This document shows positions 55,489-64,000 of a DNA stretch of 64,000 nucleotides, in pieces. The DNA comes from Lysobacter sp. yr284 (lineage in GTDB: Bacteria; Pseudomonadota; Gammaproteobacteria; Xanthomonadales; Xanthomonadaceae). A program made the translations under genes and the position numbers. Numbering within the stretch: position 1 is the first letter of the stretch; each line of letters opens with the position of its first letter. Under the pieces are notes generated by a model. That model did not search any database, was not told where the DNA came from, and saw nothing but the letters and a program-made list of their open reading frames with translations. The stretch lies in the NCBI RefSeq assembly GCF_900107375.1, contig NZ_FNPT01000006.1:186001-250000 (forward strand), in the 5' to 3' direction.

Positions 55489-57552
55489 TCAGCGCGCGAT
55501 CCGGGTGACGCGCCATTGGCCGGCTTCCTGGTAAGTGCCGTGCGCGAGCGGCTCCAAGGAAGTAACGCGGCGCAGCCGCCGCAGCGGCAAATCCGCTACA
55601 GCGACCGCGCCTGCGACGGCGATCGGCTGGACCGTGGGGTGGTGCACCACCCAGCACTCGCCGCGGGCCGGACAGTACCGCGCCGGGTCGTTCCAGGTGT
55701 CCGGCGGTGGCTGCACGGCCGGCACGCCGAAGCCGTTGAGCAGGGCGCTGGCCAATTGCGGCTGGCCCAGCACATAGGTGCGGCGGTCGCGCGGCAGGCG
55801 CTCGGCGATGGCGCCGATCTGCGCGACCATGCCGGCGTCCTCGCGCAGGCGCAGGGTGTCGCGCTGCTGCCACAGCAGGTGGCCGCCCAGCGCCAGCGCC
55901 AACACCGCCGCCAGCGCCTGGGTGCCGCTGCGCGGCAGGCGCCGGCCCAGCCAGGCGGCGGCTAACGCGGCCAGGACGATGCCGGCCGGGAACACCGCCG
56001 GCAGCCAGCGCCGCGCGGCCCAGATATGGTCCGGCGAGACCATCGGCCGCCACAGATAGACCGCGGCCGGCACCAGCAGGAACGCCAGGATCCAGGCCCG
56101 CGCCGGGCTCAGCCGGCGCATCAGCGCCGCGCGCACCGCCAGCGCCGCGCCGAGACCGGCGGCCAGCACCACCGGCCACGACAGATAGGCGGCCAGGTGG
56201 GTCAGGCTGGCTTCGCGATAGTCGCGCTGGCCGTTCAACTGCGGCACCAGCCTGGATTCGATCAGCGCGTACGGCGGCAGGTGCGGACGGATCCACAGCG
56301 CATAGACGAACAGCGCCGCGACCGCCGCCGCCGCCGGCCACGCCAGGCGCGCCGCCGCGGCTTCGCCCAGGCGCAAGGCCGGCGTGCGCGCGGCCAGGTG
56401 GGCGGCGAATGCGCACAGCGTCGTCGCCACCGCCGCGGCGACCACCAGTTCGGACAGGCCGATCAGGTACGGCTGCACGCACGCCAGGAAATAGCCCATC
56501 GCCAACGCGGCGACCAGATAGCAGCCCAACGCGGTCTCGCCCAGCGCCGTCGCCGCGCGCGGCGGCCGGGCGTCGCGGCCCAGCGCGGCGGCGGCGAGCG
56601 CGGCGGCGGCTGCGGCCAGCGCGAACACGATCGCGTCGATGCGCACGAAGCAGCCCATCCCGATCAACGCGCCGGCGAGCAGGCCGAGCCGGCGCGAACG
56701 CCGCGCGGCGCCGAGGCTGGCGGCGTACAGGCCGACCGCCAGGAACCACGCGCACAGCGGTTCGCTGAGCGTGTTGCGCGACACCCACACCTGCGCCGGC
56801 TGCAACGCGAACACCGCCAGCGCCGGCACCGCCCAGGCGCGCGCGCGCGCCGGCAGCAGGCGCCGCAGCAGCACGAAGAACGCGATGCAGTTGGCGGCGC
56901 CGATCAGCGCGTTGAAGCGGAAGATGCCCTGCGGGCCGAGCGGCGCGGCGAGCATCGCCATCCACACCGGCGTGGCGGCGGAGAACTGGAACGTCCAGCG
57001 CGCGCCGGTGGGATACAGGCCGGGCAGTTCCGGCGCCTTGCCCTGCCGGATCGCCTCGATGCCCGGATCGCCGGCGATGCCGATCGCGGCCAGGTCGATC
57101 GCCGAGCCGCCGCTGCGCAGCAGGTGCAGGGCGTGCTGGGCGTAGATGCCTTCGTCGCGTTCGCCGAGCAGGCTTTCCTTGGGATACATCGCGTAGAAGA
57201 AGAACGCCACGGCGACGATCGCGGCCGCGGCGAGCGCGGCGCGGCCGTGCCGGCGCGCATCCGCGCGCAGCCGTGCGAGCGCTGCGCCGATGCGCGTCCA
57301 CACGCGCTCGCGCCAGCACCACGCCGCGAGCAGGGCCCAACCGGCCAGGCCGATCGCGGCCGGAACGAACGCGCCGATCTGGGCCAGCAGCATCAACGCC
57401 AACGTCGCCACCGCGCTGCCGGTGGCGAACGCGAGCAAGGGATGGAAGCGAAGACGATGGGCGGGCCCGCCGACGAGGGCCAGCGCGATCGCGCCCAGGG
57501 GATAGACCGCAGGCCACACGCCGAGCGATGCCAGCGCCTTCAGATATTCCAT
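55489..57552 (-). CDS. large membrane protein, GT39/ArnT-like glycosyltransferase
   Basis: A 687-residue protein with about a dozen hydrophobic helices and a soluble C-terminal part. The loop after helix 2 contains ESLLGERDEGIYAQHALHLLRSGG, where Asp-Glu near the first periplasmic loop is the pattern of polyprenyl-phosphate-sugar dependent (GT-C, PMT/ArnT-like) transferases. The C-terminal 130 residues are soluble and end with QWRVTRIAR. The ATG follows GAGGG. It is the first gene of an operon with a DPM1-like enzyme that could make its lipid-linked donor. The acceptor is unknown. Confidence 0.75.
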   Translation of the reverse strand: MEYLKALASLGVWPAVYPLGAIALALVGGPAHRLRFHPLLAFATGSAVATLALMLLAQIGAFVPAAIGLAGWALLAAWCWRERVWTRIGAALARLRADARRHGRAALAAAAIVAVAFFFYAMYPKESLLGERDEGIYAQHALHLLRSGGSAIDLAAIGIAGDPGIEAIRQGKAPELPGLYPTGARWTFQFSAATPVWMAMLAAPLGPQGIFRFNALIGAANCIAFFVLLRRLLPARARAWAVPALAVFALQPAQVWVSRNTLSEPLCAWFLAVGLYAASLGAARRSRRLGLLAGALIGMGCFVRIDAIVFALAAAAAALAAAALGRDARPPRAATALGETALGCYLVAALAMGYFLACVQPYLIGLSELVVAAAVATTLCAFAAHLAARTPALRLGEAAAARLAWPAAAAVAALFVYALWIRPHLPPYALIESRLVPQLNGQRDYREASLTHLAAYLSWPVVLAAGLGAALAVRAALMRRLSPARAWILAFLLVPAAVYLWRPMVSPDHIWAARRWLPAVFPAGIVLAALAAAWLGRRLPRSGTQALAAVLALALGGHLLWQQRDTLRLREDAGMVAQIGAIAERLPRDRRTYVLGQPQLASALLNGFGVPAVQPPPDTWNDPARYCPARGECWVVHHPTVQPIAVAGAVAVADLPLRRLRRVTSLEPLAHGTYQEAGQWRVTRIAR

Positions 57553-57825
57553 CGAATGCCCTCGCTAGGGTTTCGAGTCTACTGAGCGTATTTTTTATGT
57601 ACTGCGCAGTGGGTCATTCTTACATGCGAATTTTCCGCGGTTCTCGCGCGCGGAAAAAAATTTGCGGCGTGCTTACCGCTGCGGGCGTGGCGAAAAACGC
57701 AATGCGGAATCGATGGCGGACACGCTTTGGCGCGCGCGGATGCGCAGTTGCGACGCAGTTCGCGCCCGCGCGCGGCGCGAGCGTGAGGAAGGGTGAGTAA
57801 GTGAGCGAGTGTGAGCGAGGACGGA
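57553..57825. promoter_or_regulatory. AT-rich spacer with hairpin, likely promoter of glycosyltransfer operon
   Basis: A 273-base spacer between the kinase gene end and the glycosyltransfer operon start, both minus strand. TTTTCCGCG (57631-57639) and CGCGGAAAA (57649-57657) form a nine-base stem, extended by A/T runs on each side, which may terminate the two-component transcript. The stretch 57580-57600 (GAGCGTATTTTTTATGT) is AT-rich and close to the start codon, a likely promoter zone on the minus strand. Confidence 0.5.
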
Positions 57826-59256
57826 TCAGCCGCGCGCGCGCGGATCCTGGGCGGGCAGCAGGATGCTGACCCGCAGGCCGCTGGGATGCGGCGAGGCGCT
57901 CAGCGTGAGCGCGCCGCCGTGCAGCGCGGCGATCTCGCGCGCGATCGCCAGGCCCAGGCCGCTGCCCTGCGAATCGGCCTTGCTGCCGCGGACGAAACGC
58001 TCGACCACGCGCTCGCGCTCGGACTCGGCGATGCCCGGGCCGTCGTCGGTGACCGCGAAGCGCACCGCCGCGCCGTCGCGGCGCGCCTCGACCTCGATGC
58101 GGCCGCCCGGCGGGGTGTAGCGGATCGCGTTGTCGATCAGGTTGGCCAGCAGCTCGTGCAGCAGCTGGCGGTCGGCGTGCAGCGGCGGCAGGTCGGGATC
58201 GATGCCGACCTGCAGCTCGATGCGCCGCGCCAGCGCCGCCGGCACCAGCGCGGCGACGGTGTCCTCGACCAGTTCGGCCACCGCCAGGTCGGCGAAGCGG
58301 GCCGCGTCGGCGCGGCCGAGTTCGGCCCGGCTCAGGCTCAGCAACTGGCTGGCCAGGCGCGACAGGCGCAGGGTCGCCGCGTCCATCTGCGCCAGCAGCG
58401 CGCGCAGCGTCTCGCCGTCGTGGCCGCTGCCGGCGCCGTCGCGAAGGGCGCCGTGGTGGGCGCGCTGGGCCAGCTCGGCCTGGGTGCGCAGCACCGCGAT
58501 CGGCGTGCGCAACTGGTGGGTGGCGTCGGCGATGAAGTCGCGCTGCATCGACAAGGTGCCGGCCAGCCGCGCCATCAGTTCGTTGATCACGTGCACCTGC
58601 TGCTGCACTTCCGAGGGCAGGCCGCGCTCGTCGAGCGGGCTGAGGTCTTCGTGGGTGCGGCGGGCGATGGCGTCGCGCACGCGGTTGAGCGGGGCGATGC
58701 CGCGGCCGACGCCGTACCAGACCAGGAACACGATCCCGGCCAGGAACAACAGCTGCGAGCCGAGCATGTACACCATCATCTCGCGCGCCAGGTTCTTGCG
58801 CTTGTGCAGGGTCTCGGCGACGCGCACGTACACCGCCAGGCTGCCGTCGCCGCGCATGCGGTACTGCACCAGCCGCAGCGGCGCGCCGTCGGCGTCGTCG
58901 AGATAGAAGCGCACCCGCGGCGCGGCCGCGCCGCGTTCGGGCGGCGGCGGCAGCGCGCGGTTGCCGGCGAGCTGGCGCCCTTGCGGGTCGGTGACGCTGA
59001 AGTAGATCTGGTCGAATTCGTCGAATTCGAGCATGCGCAGCGCCGGCGCCGGCAGGTTCACGGTGGCGCTGCCGCGTTCGACCCGCACCTGCCCGGCCAG
59101 GGTGCGCGCGGTGTCCTCCAGCGCCCAGTCGTAGACGCGGCCGACGAAGTGCTGGGCGATGGCGTAGGTGCCGACGATCCACGCCAGCGTCAGCGCCGCG
59201 GTCGAGGGAAGCAGCCACAGCAGCAGGCGCTGGCGCAGCGACAGGCGCTCAAGCAT
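57826..59256 (-). CDS. two-component sensor histidine kinase
   Basis: A 476-residue inner-membrane kinase. Two membrane helices (about 12-32 and 162-182) flank a periplasmic sensor of about 130 residues; then a HAMP-like segment, the phospho-acceptor block FIADATHQLRTPIAVLRTQ, the N box LLANLIDNAIRYTP, and ATP-lid motifs VTDDGPGIAESE and GSGLGLAIAREIA. It is of the TctE/QseC type. It overlaps the response regulator gene by eight bases. The divergent metal-efflux operon suggests a metal ion or envelope signal. Confidence 0.92.
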   Translation of the reverse strand: MLERLSLRQRLLLWLLPSTAALTLAWIVGTYAIAQHFVGRVYDWALEDTARTLAGQVRVERGSATVNLPAPALRMLEFDEFDQIYFSVTDPQGRQLAGNRALPPPPERGAAAPRVRFYLDDADGAPLRLVQYRMRGDGSLAVYVRVAETLHKRKNLAREMMVYMLGSQLLFLAGIVFLVWYGVGRGIAPLNRVRDAIARRTHEDLSPLDERGLPSEVQQQVHVINELMARLAGTLSMQRDFIADATHQLRTPIAVLRTQAELAQRAHHGALRDGAGSGHDGETLRALLAQMDAATLRLSRLASQLLSLSRAELGRADAARFADLAVAELVEDTVAALVPAALARRIELQVGIDPDLPPLHADRQLLHELLANLIDNAIRYTPPGGRIEVEARRDGAAVRFAVTDDGPGIAESERERVVERFVRGSKADSQGSGLGLAIAREIAALHGGALTLSASPHPSGLRVSILLPAQDPRARG

Positions 59257-59929
59257 CGGCGTGCGCGTCCGGCGGTTCCAGCAGGTAGCCCAGGCCGTGG
59301 ATAGTGCGGATGTGCACGCCGTGCGGCTGCAGCTTCTTGCGCAGGCGGTGCACGTAGACCTCGATCGCGTTGGGGCTGATCTCTTCGTCCCACTCGCTGA
59401 TGCGCTGGGCCAGGCGGTTCTTGATCGCGACCTGGCCGACGCGCTGCATCAGCGCCTCCAGCAGCGCCAGCTCGCGCACCGACAGGTTGAGCCGGCGGCC
59501 GTGCACGCTGGCGCTGCGGCCGGCCGGGTCCAGGGTCAGCGGGCCGACGCTCAGTTCGGTCAGCCCGCCGGCGGCGCGGCGGATCAGCGCGCCGACCCGC
59601 GCTTCCAGTTCGCGCAGCGCGAACGGCTTGACCAGGTAGTCGTCGGCGCCGGCGGTGAGGCCGAGCACGCGTTCGTCGATGCTGTCGCGCGCGGTCAGCA
59701 CCAGCACCGGCGTGCGGTCCTGGCGCTGGCGCGCGCGGCGCAGTACGTCCAGGCCGTCGAGTTCGGGCAGGCCCAGGTCGAGCACCACCAGTTCGTAGTC
59801 GCCGGCGGCGAGCGCGGCGTCGGCGGCGGCGCCGTCGGCGACCGCGTCGACGCCGTGGCCGGCCTGGCGCAGCGCTTGGAGCACCGTCGCGCGCAGGGCG
59901 TCGTCGTCTTCGACGAGCAGGATCCTCAT
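59249..59929 (-). CDS. OmpR-family response regulator
   Basis: A 226-residue regulator. The receiver has the acidic pair in LLVEDDDALR, the phospho-acceptor in YELVVLDLGLPELDG (normal Asp), and the Lys of DDYLVKPF; the C-terminal winged helix reads LNLSVRELALLEALMQRVGQ and IEVYVHRLRKKLQPHGVHIRTIHGLGYLLE. It is divergent from the efflux operon, and the space between holds a direct repeat with the 11-base period favoured by this class. Signal unknown. Confidence 0.93.
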   Translation of the reverse strand: MRILLVEDDDALRATVLQALRQAGHGVDAVADGAAADAALAAGDYELVVLDLGLPELDGLDVLRRARQRQDRTPVLVLTARDSIDERVLGLTAGADDYLVKPFALRELEARVGALIRRAAGGLTELSVGPLTLDPAGRSASVHGRRLNLSVRELALLEALMQRVGQVAIKNRLAQRISEWDEEISPNAIEVYVHRLRKKLQPHGVHIRTIHGLGYLLEPPDAHADA

Positions 59930-60063
59930 CGTCTTGTCCGTGGCGAACGTGGCAGGGAGGCGTGGATCGGCATGCGCCATGAAAACCGATGCGCGGTGGC
60001 GGCGACGTGCAGGCCGCGGCGGCAAGCATCGCAGGAGCGGGCGGCAAAGACAAAAACCGCGGG

Positions 60064-60080
60064 CGTAAGGACTTCGTAAG
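60064..60080 (+). promoter_or_regulatory. CGTAAG direct repeat, putative response regulator box
   Basis: CGTAAG at 60064-60069 and again at 60075-60080 are 11 bases apart, one helical turn, as in OmpR/PhoB-type sites. The outer flanks GCGGGC and GCCCGC also form an inverted repeat. CCTACCCTGCG follows 10-20 bases later and may be a -10 region. The site is 60 bases before the adaptor start. Confidence 0.6.
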
Positions 60081-60139
60081 CCCGCGCTTCCTACCCTGCG
60101 CGGCGCAGGAACGCCCCCTCGGCGTTCGGAGTGGCGGCG

Positions 60140-61267
60140 ATGCATCGGAACACCAGGCCCGGCCGGGGCGGTCGCGCGACAGCGGCGATGACGGCGGCGA
60201 TGAGCGTGGCGCTGGCGCTGGCGGCGTCGGGCTGCGGCGGCGAGAGCGCGCGTGCGGGCGAGGCCGAGGCCAAGGCCGCGCCGGCGCCGGGCAACGAGTA
60301 CCTGAAGGTCGAGCCGGTCGGCCGCGCCAGTGCCGCCGCCGGCGCCGCATTGCCGGCGCGGGTGGCGTTCCGGCCGCAGGCGATGACCGCGGTCGGCAGC
60401 CCGGTGACCGCGCGCGTGGTCTCCATCGAGGTGCGGCCAGGCCAGGCGGTGTCGGCCGGCGCGAACCTGCTGACCCTGCAAAGCGCCGATGCCGCCTCGG
60501 CCAAGGCCTCGCTGGCGCAGGCGCGCGCGCAGACCGCGCTGGCCGAGGACGCGCTGCGGCGCCAGAAGGAGATGCTGGCCAAGGGCGTGGGCCTGGAGGT
60601 GGAGCGGTTTCAGGCCGACGTGGCGGTGCGCGAAGCCCGCGCCGAACTGCAGCGCGCGCAACGCGCCGCCGACCTGCTCGGCCGCGGCGACAGCGACCGC
60701 TTCGTCCTGCGCGCGCCCGCCGCCGGAGTGGTGCTGTCGGTCCACGCCAACGCCGGCGCGGTGGTCGCCGCCGACGGCGCGGCCCTGGTGGAAATCGGCG
60801 ATCCGTCGCGCCTGTGGGTGGTGGCGGACGTGGCCGAAAGCGAGGCGGCCGCGATCCGCCCCGGCGCCGCTGCGCGCGTGGTCGTGCCCGACGGCGACAC
60901 CGAATATCCCGCCGTGGTCGACGGCATCGGCCCGCAAGTCGACGGCGAACTGCGCCGGCTGCCGGTCTACCTGACCTTGGCCGGCGCGCGCGCGCCGGCG
61001 CTGACTCCCGGCGCGCTGGTGCAAGTGCGCCTGGACGCCGCCGCGCAGGCCGCGCCCAGCGTTCCGGTCGCCGCGGTGCTGATCAAGGGCGGCAGCGAGC
61101 GCGTGGTCTACGTGCAGCGCGGCGACGGCGGCTTCGACGCGCGGCCGGTGCGCACCGGCGTCTCGCGCGGCGGCCGGGTGACCCTGCTCGACGGCGTGAA
61201 GCCGGGCGAGAAGGTGGTGGTCGAAGGCGCCTTGCTGCTCGACAGCAAGGCCGAACAACTGCTCTGA
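60140..61267 (+). CDS. RND efflux periplasmic adaptor (CzcB/CusB-like)
   Basis: A 375-residue membrane-fusion protein. The N-terminus has a lipoprotein-like signal ending in LAASGC, so it is probably lipid-anchored in the periplasm. It then shows the barrel-sandwich hybrid halves (VTARVVSIEVRPGQAVSAG and RFVLRAPAAGVVLSVHANAGAVV) around a helical hairpin, and a C-terminal beta-barrel (GDPSRLWVVADVAESEAAAIRPG). The ATG at 60140 is eight bases after GGAG; a GTG at 60131 is in frame. It links the inner-membrane pump encoded just downstream to an outer-membrane channel, which is not in this window. Confidence 0.9.
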   Translation: MHRNTRPGRGGRATAAMTAAMSVALALAASGCGGESARAGEAEAKAAPAPGNEYLKVEPVGRASAAAGAALPARVAFRPQAMTAVGSPVTARVVSIEVRPGQAVSAGANLLTLQSADAASAKASLAQARAQTALAEDALRRQKEMLAKGVGLEVERFQADVAVREARAELQRAQRAADLLGRGDSDRFVLRAPAAGVVLSVHANAGAVVAADGAALVEIGDPSRLWVVADVAESEAAAIRPGAAARVVVPDGDTEYPAVVDGIGPQVDGELRRLPVYLTLAGARAPALTPGALVQVRLDAAAQAAPSVPVAAVLIKGGSERVVYVQRGDGGFDARPVRTGVSRGGRVTLLDGVKPGEKVVVEGALLLDSKAEQLL

Positions 61268-61276
61268 GGCCACGCA

Positions 61277-64000
61277 ATGCTGGACCGCATCATCGATGCC
61301 TGCGTGCATCGCCGCACCGCCATCCTGGTCATGACCGCGATCGTCGCCCTGTTCGGCGTGCGCGCGTACTTGCAGACCCCGATCGAGGCCTATCCCGACG
61401 TCACCAACGTCCAGGTCCAGGTCATCACCCAGATGCCCGGCTACGCCGCCGAGGAAATCGAGCGGCAGGTGACCGTGCCGCTGGAGCGCGCGCTCAACGG
61501 CACGCCGGGGATGACGCTGCTGCGCAGCGAGAGCCTGTTCGGGCTGTCGCTGGTGACGCTGATCTTCGACGACGACGTGGATGCGTTCTCCACGCGCATG
61601 CTGGTGAGCCAGCGCATGGCGCAGGCGGAGTTGCCGCAGGGCGTGGTGCCGGACCTGGCTCCGGAAGCGACGCCGCTCGGCAAGATCTATCGCTTCCGCT
61701 TGGTCAGCGACCGCGCCGACCTCTACCAACTGCGCTCGGAAATGCAGTGGAACGTCACCCGCGTGCTGCGCCAGGTGCAGGGCGTGGCCGACGTGGTGCC
61801 GTTCGGCGGTTATCTGAAGGAACTGCAGGTCGAGGCCGACCCGGCGAAACTCTACGCCGCCGGGCTCGGCCTGGGCGATCTGGAAGAGGCGATCAAGCAG
61901 GCCAACCTCAACGTCGGCGGCGGCTTCCTGCGCCACGGCGACCAGGAACTGACCGTGCGCGGGGTCGGCTTCATCGATTCGGTCGAGGACATCAAGGCGA
62001 TCCCGCTCAAGAGCCGCGCCGGCACCGCGCTGACCGTCGGCGACGTCGCCTCGATCAAGCTCGCCGCGACCCCGCGCCGCGGCTCGGTCGCCTACAACGA
62101 CCAGGGCGAAGTGGTCGAAGGCCTGGTGCTGATGCGCCGCGGCGAGAACCCCTCGCGGGTGCTCGAAGGCGTGCACGAGAAAGTCGCCGAGCTCAACGCC
62201 AAGATCCTGCCGGCGGGGATGAAGATCGTCGCCTCGCACGATCGCAGCGTGCTGGTCGGGCATACGCTCTCGACCGTGCACGACAACCTGCTGCACGGCT
62301 TCATCCTGGTGGTGGCCATCGTCTGGCTGTTCATGCGCTCGATCACCGGCTCGGCCGTGGTCGCGGTGGTGATCCCGCTGTCGCTGCTGGTGGCCTTCAT
62401 CGGCCTGCATTTCCTCGGCCTGCCGGCGAACCTGATCTCGATGGGCGCGATCGACTTCGGCATCCTGGTCGACGGCGCGGTGGTGCTGGTGGAGAACGTC
62501 ATCCACGCGATACGCCACGAGAAACCGCCCAACCGCAAGGCGCTGGTCGCGCTGGTGATCCGCTCGGCCACCGCGGTCGGCCGCCCGACCTTCTTCGCGA
62601 TGCTGATCATCATCGCCGCGCTGCTGCCGGTGTTCACCCTGCAATCGGTGGAAGGGCGGATCTTCCGCCCGCTGGCCCTGACCTACGCCTTCGCCCTGGT
62701 CGGCGCGCTGGTGTTCTCGCTGACCGTGGTGCCGGCGCTGTGCGCGCTGCTGTTCAAGCCCGAGCACGCCAAGCTGGTCGAACCGGGCTGGATCGCCAAG
62801 CTGCGCGACGGCTACAAGCGCCTGCTGCAGGCCCTGCTGCAGCGCCGCGCGGTGCCGCTGGCGCTGGCCGCAGCGTTGCTGGTGGCCGGCGGCTTCGCCA
62901 CCGCGCGGCTGGGCACCGAGTTCCTGCCCGAGCTCGACGAGGGCGACATCTTCGTGTTCGCCGAAATGCCGGCCAGCGTGTCGATGGAGAAAGGCCAGCA
63001 GCTGCTGATGGACGTGCACAAGCGGGTGCTGGCGTTCCCGGAAGTCTCGGCGGTGCACACCGAGCACGGCCGGCCCGAGGACGGCACCGACAACGAAGGC
63101 GTCAACATGCTCAAGACCTTCGTCAGCCTCAAACCGGACGCGGACTGGCGCGCCGACTGGGACAAGCCGCGCCTGATCCAGGCCATGCGCGAATCGCTGG
63201 AGCATATCCCCGGCGTGCGCTTCAACTTCTCCCAGCCGATCAAGGACAGCGTCGAGGAGGCCGTCAGCGGCGTGCGCGGCAAGGTGGTGCTGAAGGTCTT
63301 CGGCCCGGACCTGGAGCGCATGCGCGAGACCCTCAAACAGGCCAAGGCCGTGCTGCAGGAGGTGCCCGGGGTGACCGAGCTGGACCTGTACCGCGACGTC
63401 TCCAGCCCGCAGCTGCGCATCCGCCTGGACCGCACCGCGCTGGCGCGCGCCGGCATCCCGGTCGAGACCGCCGCGGCCACCATCGAGACCGCGCTGGCCG
63501 GCCGCGTGGTCACCGATTACTGGGAAGGCGAGCGGCCGGTGCCGGTGCGGCTGCTGCTGCCGCGGCCCAGCCGCGACGACGAGGACAAGATCGCCGACCT
63601 CACCGTGCCCGCGCCGGGCGGCGCGCAGATCCCGCTGCGCCAGTTGGCGACGATCGAGATCGGCACCGGCGTGGCCTCGATCGTGCGCGAGGGCAACATC
63701 CGCTTCCTGGCGCTGAAGTTCAACGTGCAGGGCCGCGACATGGGCTCCACGGTCAAGGACGCGATCGCCGCGGTCCAGGCCAAGGTCAAGGCGCCGGACG
63801 GGCACTACTTCGTCTGGGGCGGCGAGTTCGAGAACCAGGCGCGCGCGGCGCAGCGGCTCAAGCTGGTGGTGCCGGTGGCGATCGTGCTGGTGCTGGGCCT
63901 GTTGTACGCGGCGATGAACTCCGGCCGCAGCGCGCTGGCGATCATGGCGACGATGCCGTTCGCGCTGACCGGCGGCGCGTTCGCGTTGCTGCTGGCCGGC
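61277..64000 (+). CDS. CzcA-type heavy-metal RND efflux pump, 3' end beyond right edge
   Basis: The first 908 codons of a typical RND pump of about 1030 residues. Helix 1 is followed by TPIEAYPDVTNVQVQVITQMPGYAAEEIERQVTVPLE; helix 4 has DFGILVDGAVVLVEN, where Asp, Asp and Glu are the proton/metal signature of the heavy-metal branch (CzcA, CnrA, Co/Zn/Cd/Ni type, unlike CusA). The large periplasmic porter loops are present. It uses the proton gradient to drive metal out across the envelope with the adaptor upstream. The start follows the adaptor stop after nine bases. The metal cannot be fixed from this alone. Confidence 0.93.
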   Translation, partial: MLDRIIDACVHRRTAILVMTAIVALFGVRAYLQTPIEAYPDVTNVQVQVITQMPGYAAEEIERQVTVPLERALNGTPGMTLLRSESLFGLSLVTLIFDDDVDAFSTRMLVSQRMAQAELPQGVVPDLAPEATPLGKIYRFRLVSDRADLYQLRSEMQWNVTRVLRQVQGVADVVPFGGYLKELQVEADPAKLYAAGLGLGDLEEAIKQANLNVGGGFLRHGDQELTVRGVGFIDSVEDIKAIPLKSRAGTALTVGDVASIKLAATPRRGSVAYNDQGEVVEGLVLMRRGENPSRVLEGVHEKVAELNAKILPAGMKIVASHDRSVLVGHTLSTVHDNLLHGFILVVAIVWLFMRSITGSAVVAVVIPLSLLVAFIGLHFLGLPANLISMGAIDFGILVDGAVVLVENVIHAIRHEKPPNRKALVALVIRSATAVGRPTFFAMLIIIAALLPVFTLQSVEGRIFRPLALTYAFALVGALVFSLTVVPALCALLFKPEHAKLVEPGWIAKLRDGYKRLLQALLQRRAVPLALAAALLVAGGFATARLGTEFLPELDEGDIFVFAEMPASVSMEKGQQLLMDVHKRVLAFPEVSAVHTEHGRPEDGTDNEGVNMLKTFVSLKPDADWRADWDKPRLIQAMRESLEHIPGVRFNFSQPIKDSVEEAVSGVRGKVVLKVFGPDLERMRETLKQAKAVLQEVPGVTELDLYRDVSSPQLRIRLDRTALARAGIPVETAAATIETALAGRVVTDYWEGERPVPVRLLLPRPSRDDEDKIADLTVPAPGGAQIPLRQLATIEIGTGVASIVREGNIRFLALKFNVQGRDMGSTVKDAIAAVQAKVKAPDGHYFVWGGEFENQARAAQRLKLVVPVAIVLVLGLLYAAMNSGRSALAIMATMPFALTGGAFALLLAG

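Noticed and set aside
59930-63805. Long antisense frame extending upstream of the response regulator
   Set aside because: The regulator truly starts at 59929 with a receiver domain. The upstream extension is antisense to the RND genes and has no domain.

Overview
The window is about 70% GC, with almost every third codon position G or C, and its content points to a gammaproteobacterium of the Lysobacter/Xanthomonas group (Lysobacter the best guess). Supporting signs are a REP-type repeat with the GTAGGAGCGG...CCGCGACC core, a TTTCTTTG hairpin repeat of a kind I associate with this family, a secreted M23 lytic metallopeptidase, ABC-F and RND resistance genes, and a rich secondary-metabolite complement. 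The genus is an inference, since no rRNA or marker gene is present. Because GC is so high, many very long antisense open frames exist; they are shadows and are left out.

Layout. 1-3153 (minus): a class II aldolase, a nucleotidyltransferase made of two tandem domains, and a GtrA-like membrane protein cut by the left edge, probably for surface-sugar synthesis. 3574-18806 (plus): a nonribosomal peptide cluster with three one-module synthetases (C-A-T, C-A-T, C-A-T-reductase), an MFS exporter, a protein of unknown function and a kynurenine 3-monooxygenase. Three modules and a terminal reductase suggest a small tripeptide aldehyde or its cyclised derivative; module 2 carries a glycine-type code. 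18884-24890: a small hypothetical gene, an esterase, an AraC regulator, an S41-like peptidase, an ABC-F ATPase and an orphan gene. 24891-25571: repeat-rich non-coding DNA. 25572-28800 (minus): a two-gene class II lanthipeptide locus (precursor and LanM). 29169-33661: a PUA/EVE-like protein, FadD, a GNAT protein and a class III aminotransferase. 33748-39497: a diiron oxidase fused to a VOC domain, an alpha/beta hydrolase, a pirin with a divergent LysR gene, a secreted protein and a LuxR-type regulator lacking its phospho-acceptor Asp. 40153-41370: the M23 peptidase.

41761-48423 is the most unusual part. A clear cobalamin riboswitch precedes a tightly overlapping six-gene operon for valine catabolism (mmsA, isobutyryl-CoA dehydrogenase, enoyl-CoA hydratase, 3-hydroxyisobutyryl-CoA hydrolase, mmsB) ending in queH, the cobalamin-independent epoxyqueuosine reductase. 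Valine breakdown yields propionyl-CoA, whose methylmalonyl-CoA route needs B12, and QueH replaces the B12-dependent QueG, so B12 control of this operon makes metabolic sense. The ribosome binding site of mmsA repeats ten bases of the B12 box, and a complementary stretch lies between the two, which suggests a translational switch.

48513-64000: a GrpB protein, hypothetical and secreted proteins, a four-gene membrane glycosyltransfer operon (minus), a two-component system (minus), and a divergent RND heavy-metal efflux operon whose pump runs off the right edge. A direct repeat of CGTAAG in the divergent promoter is a likely site for the response regulator, tying the two-component system to the pump.
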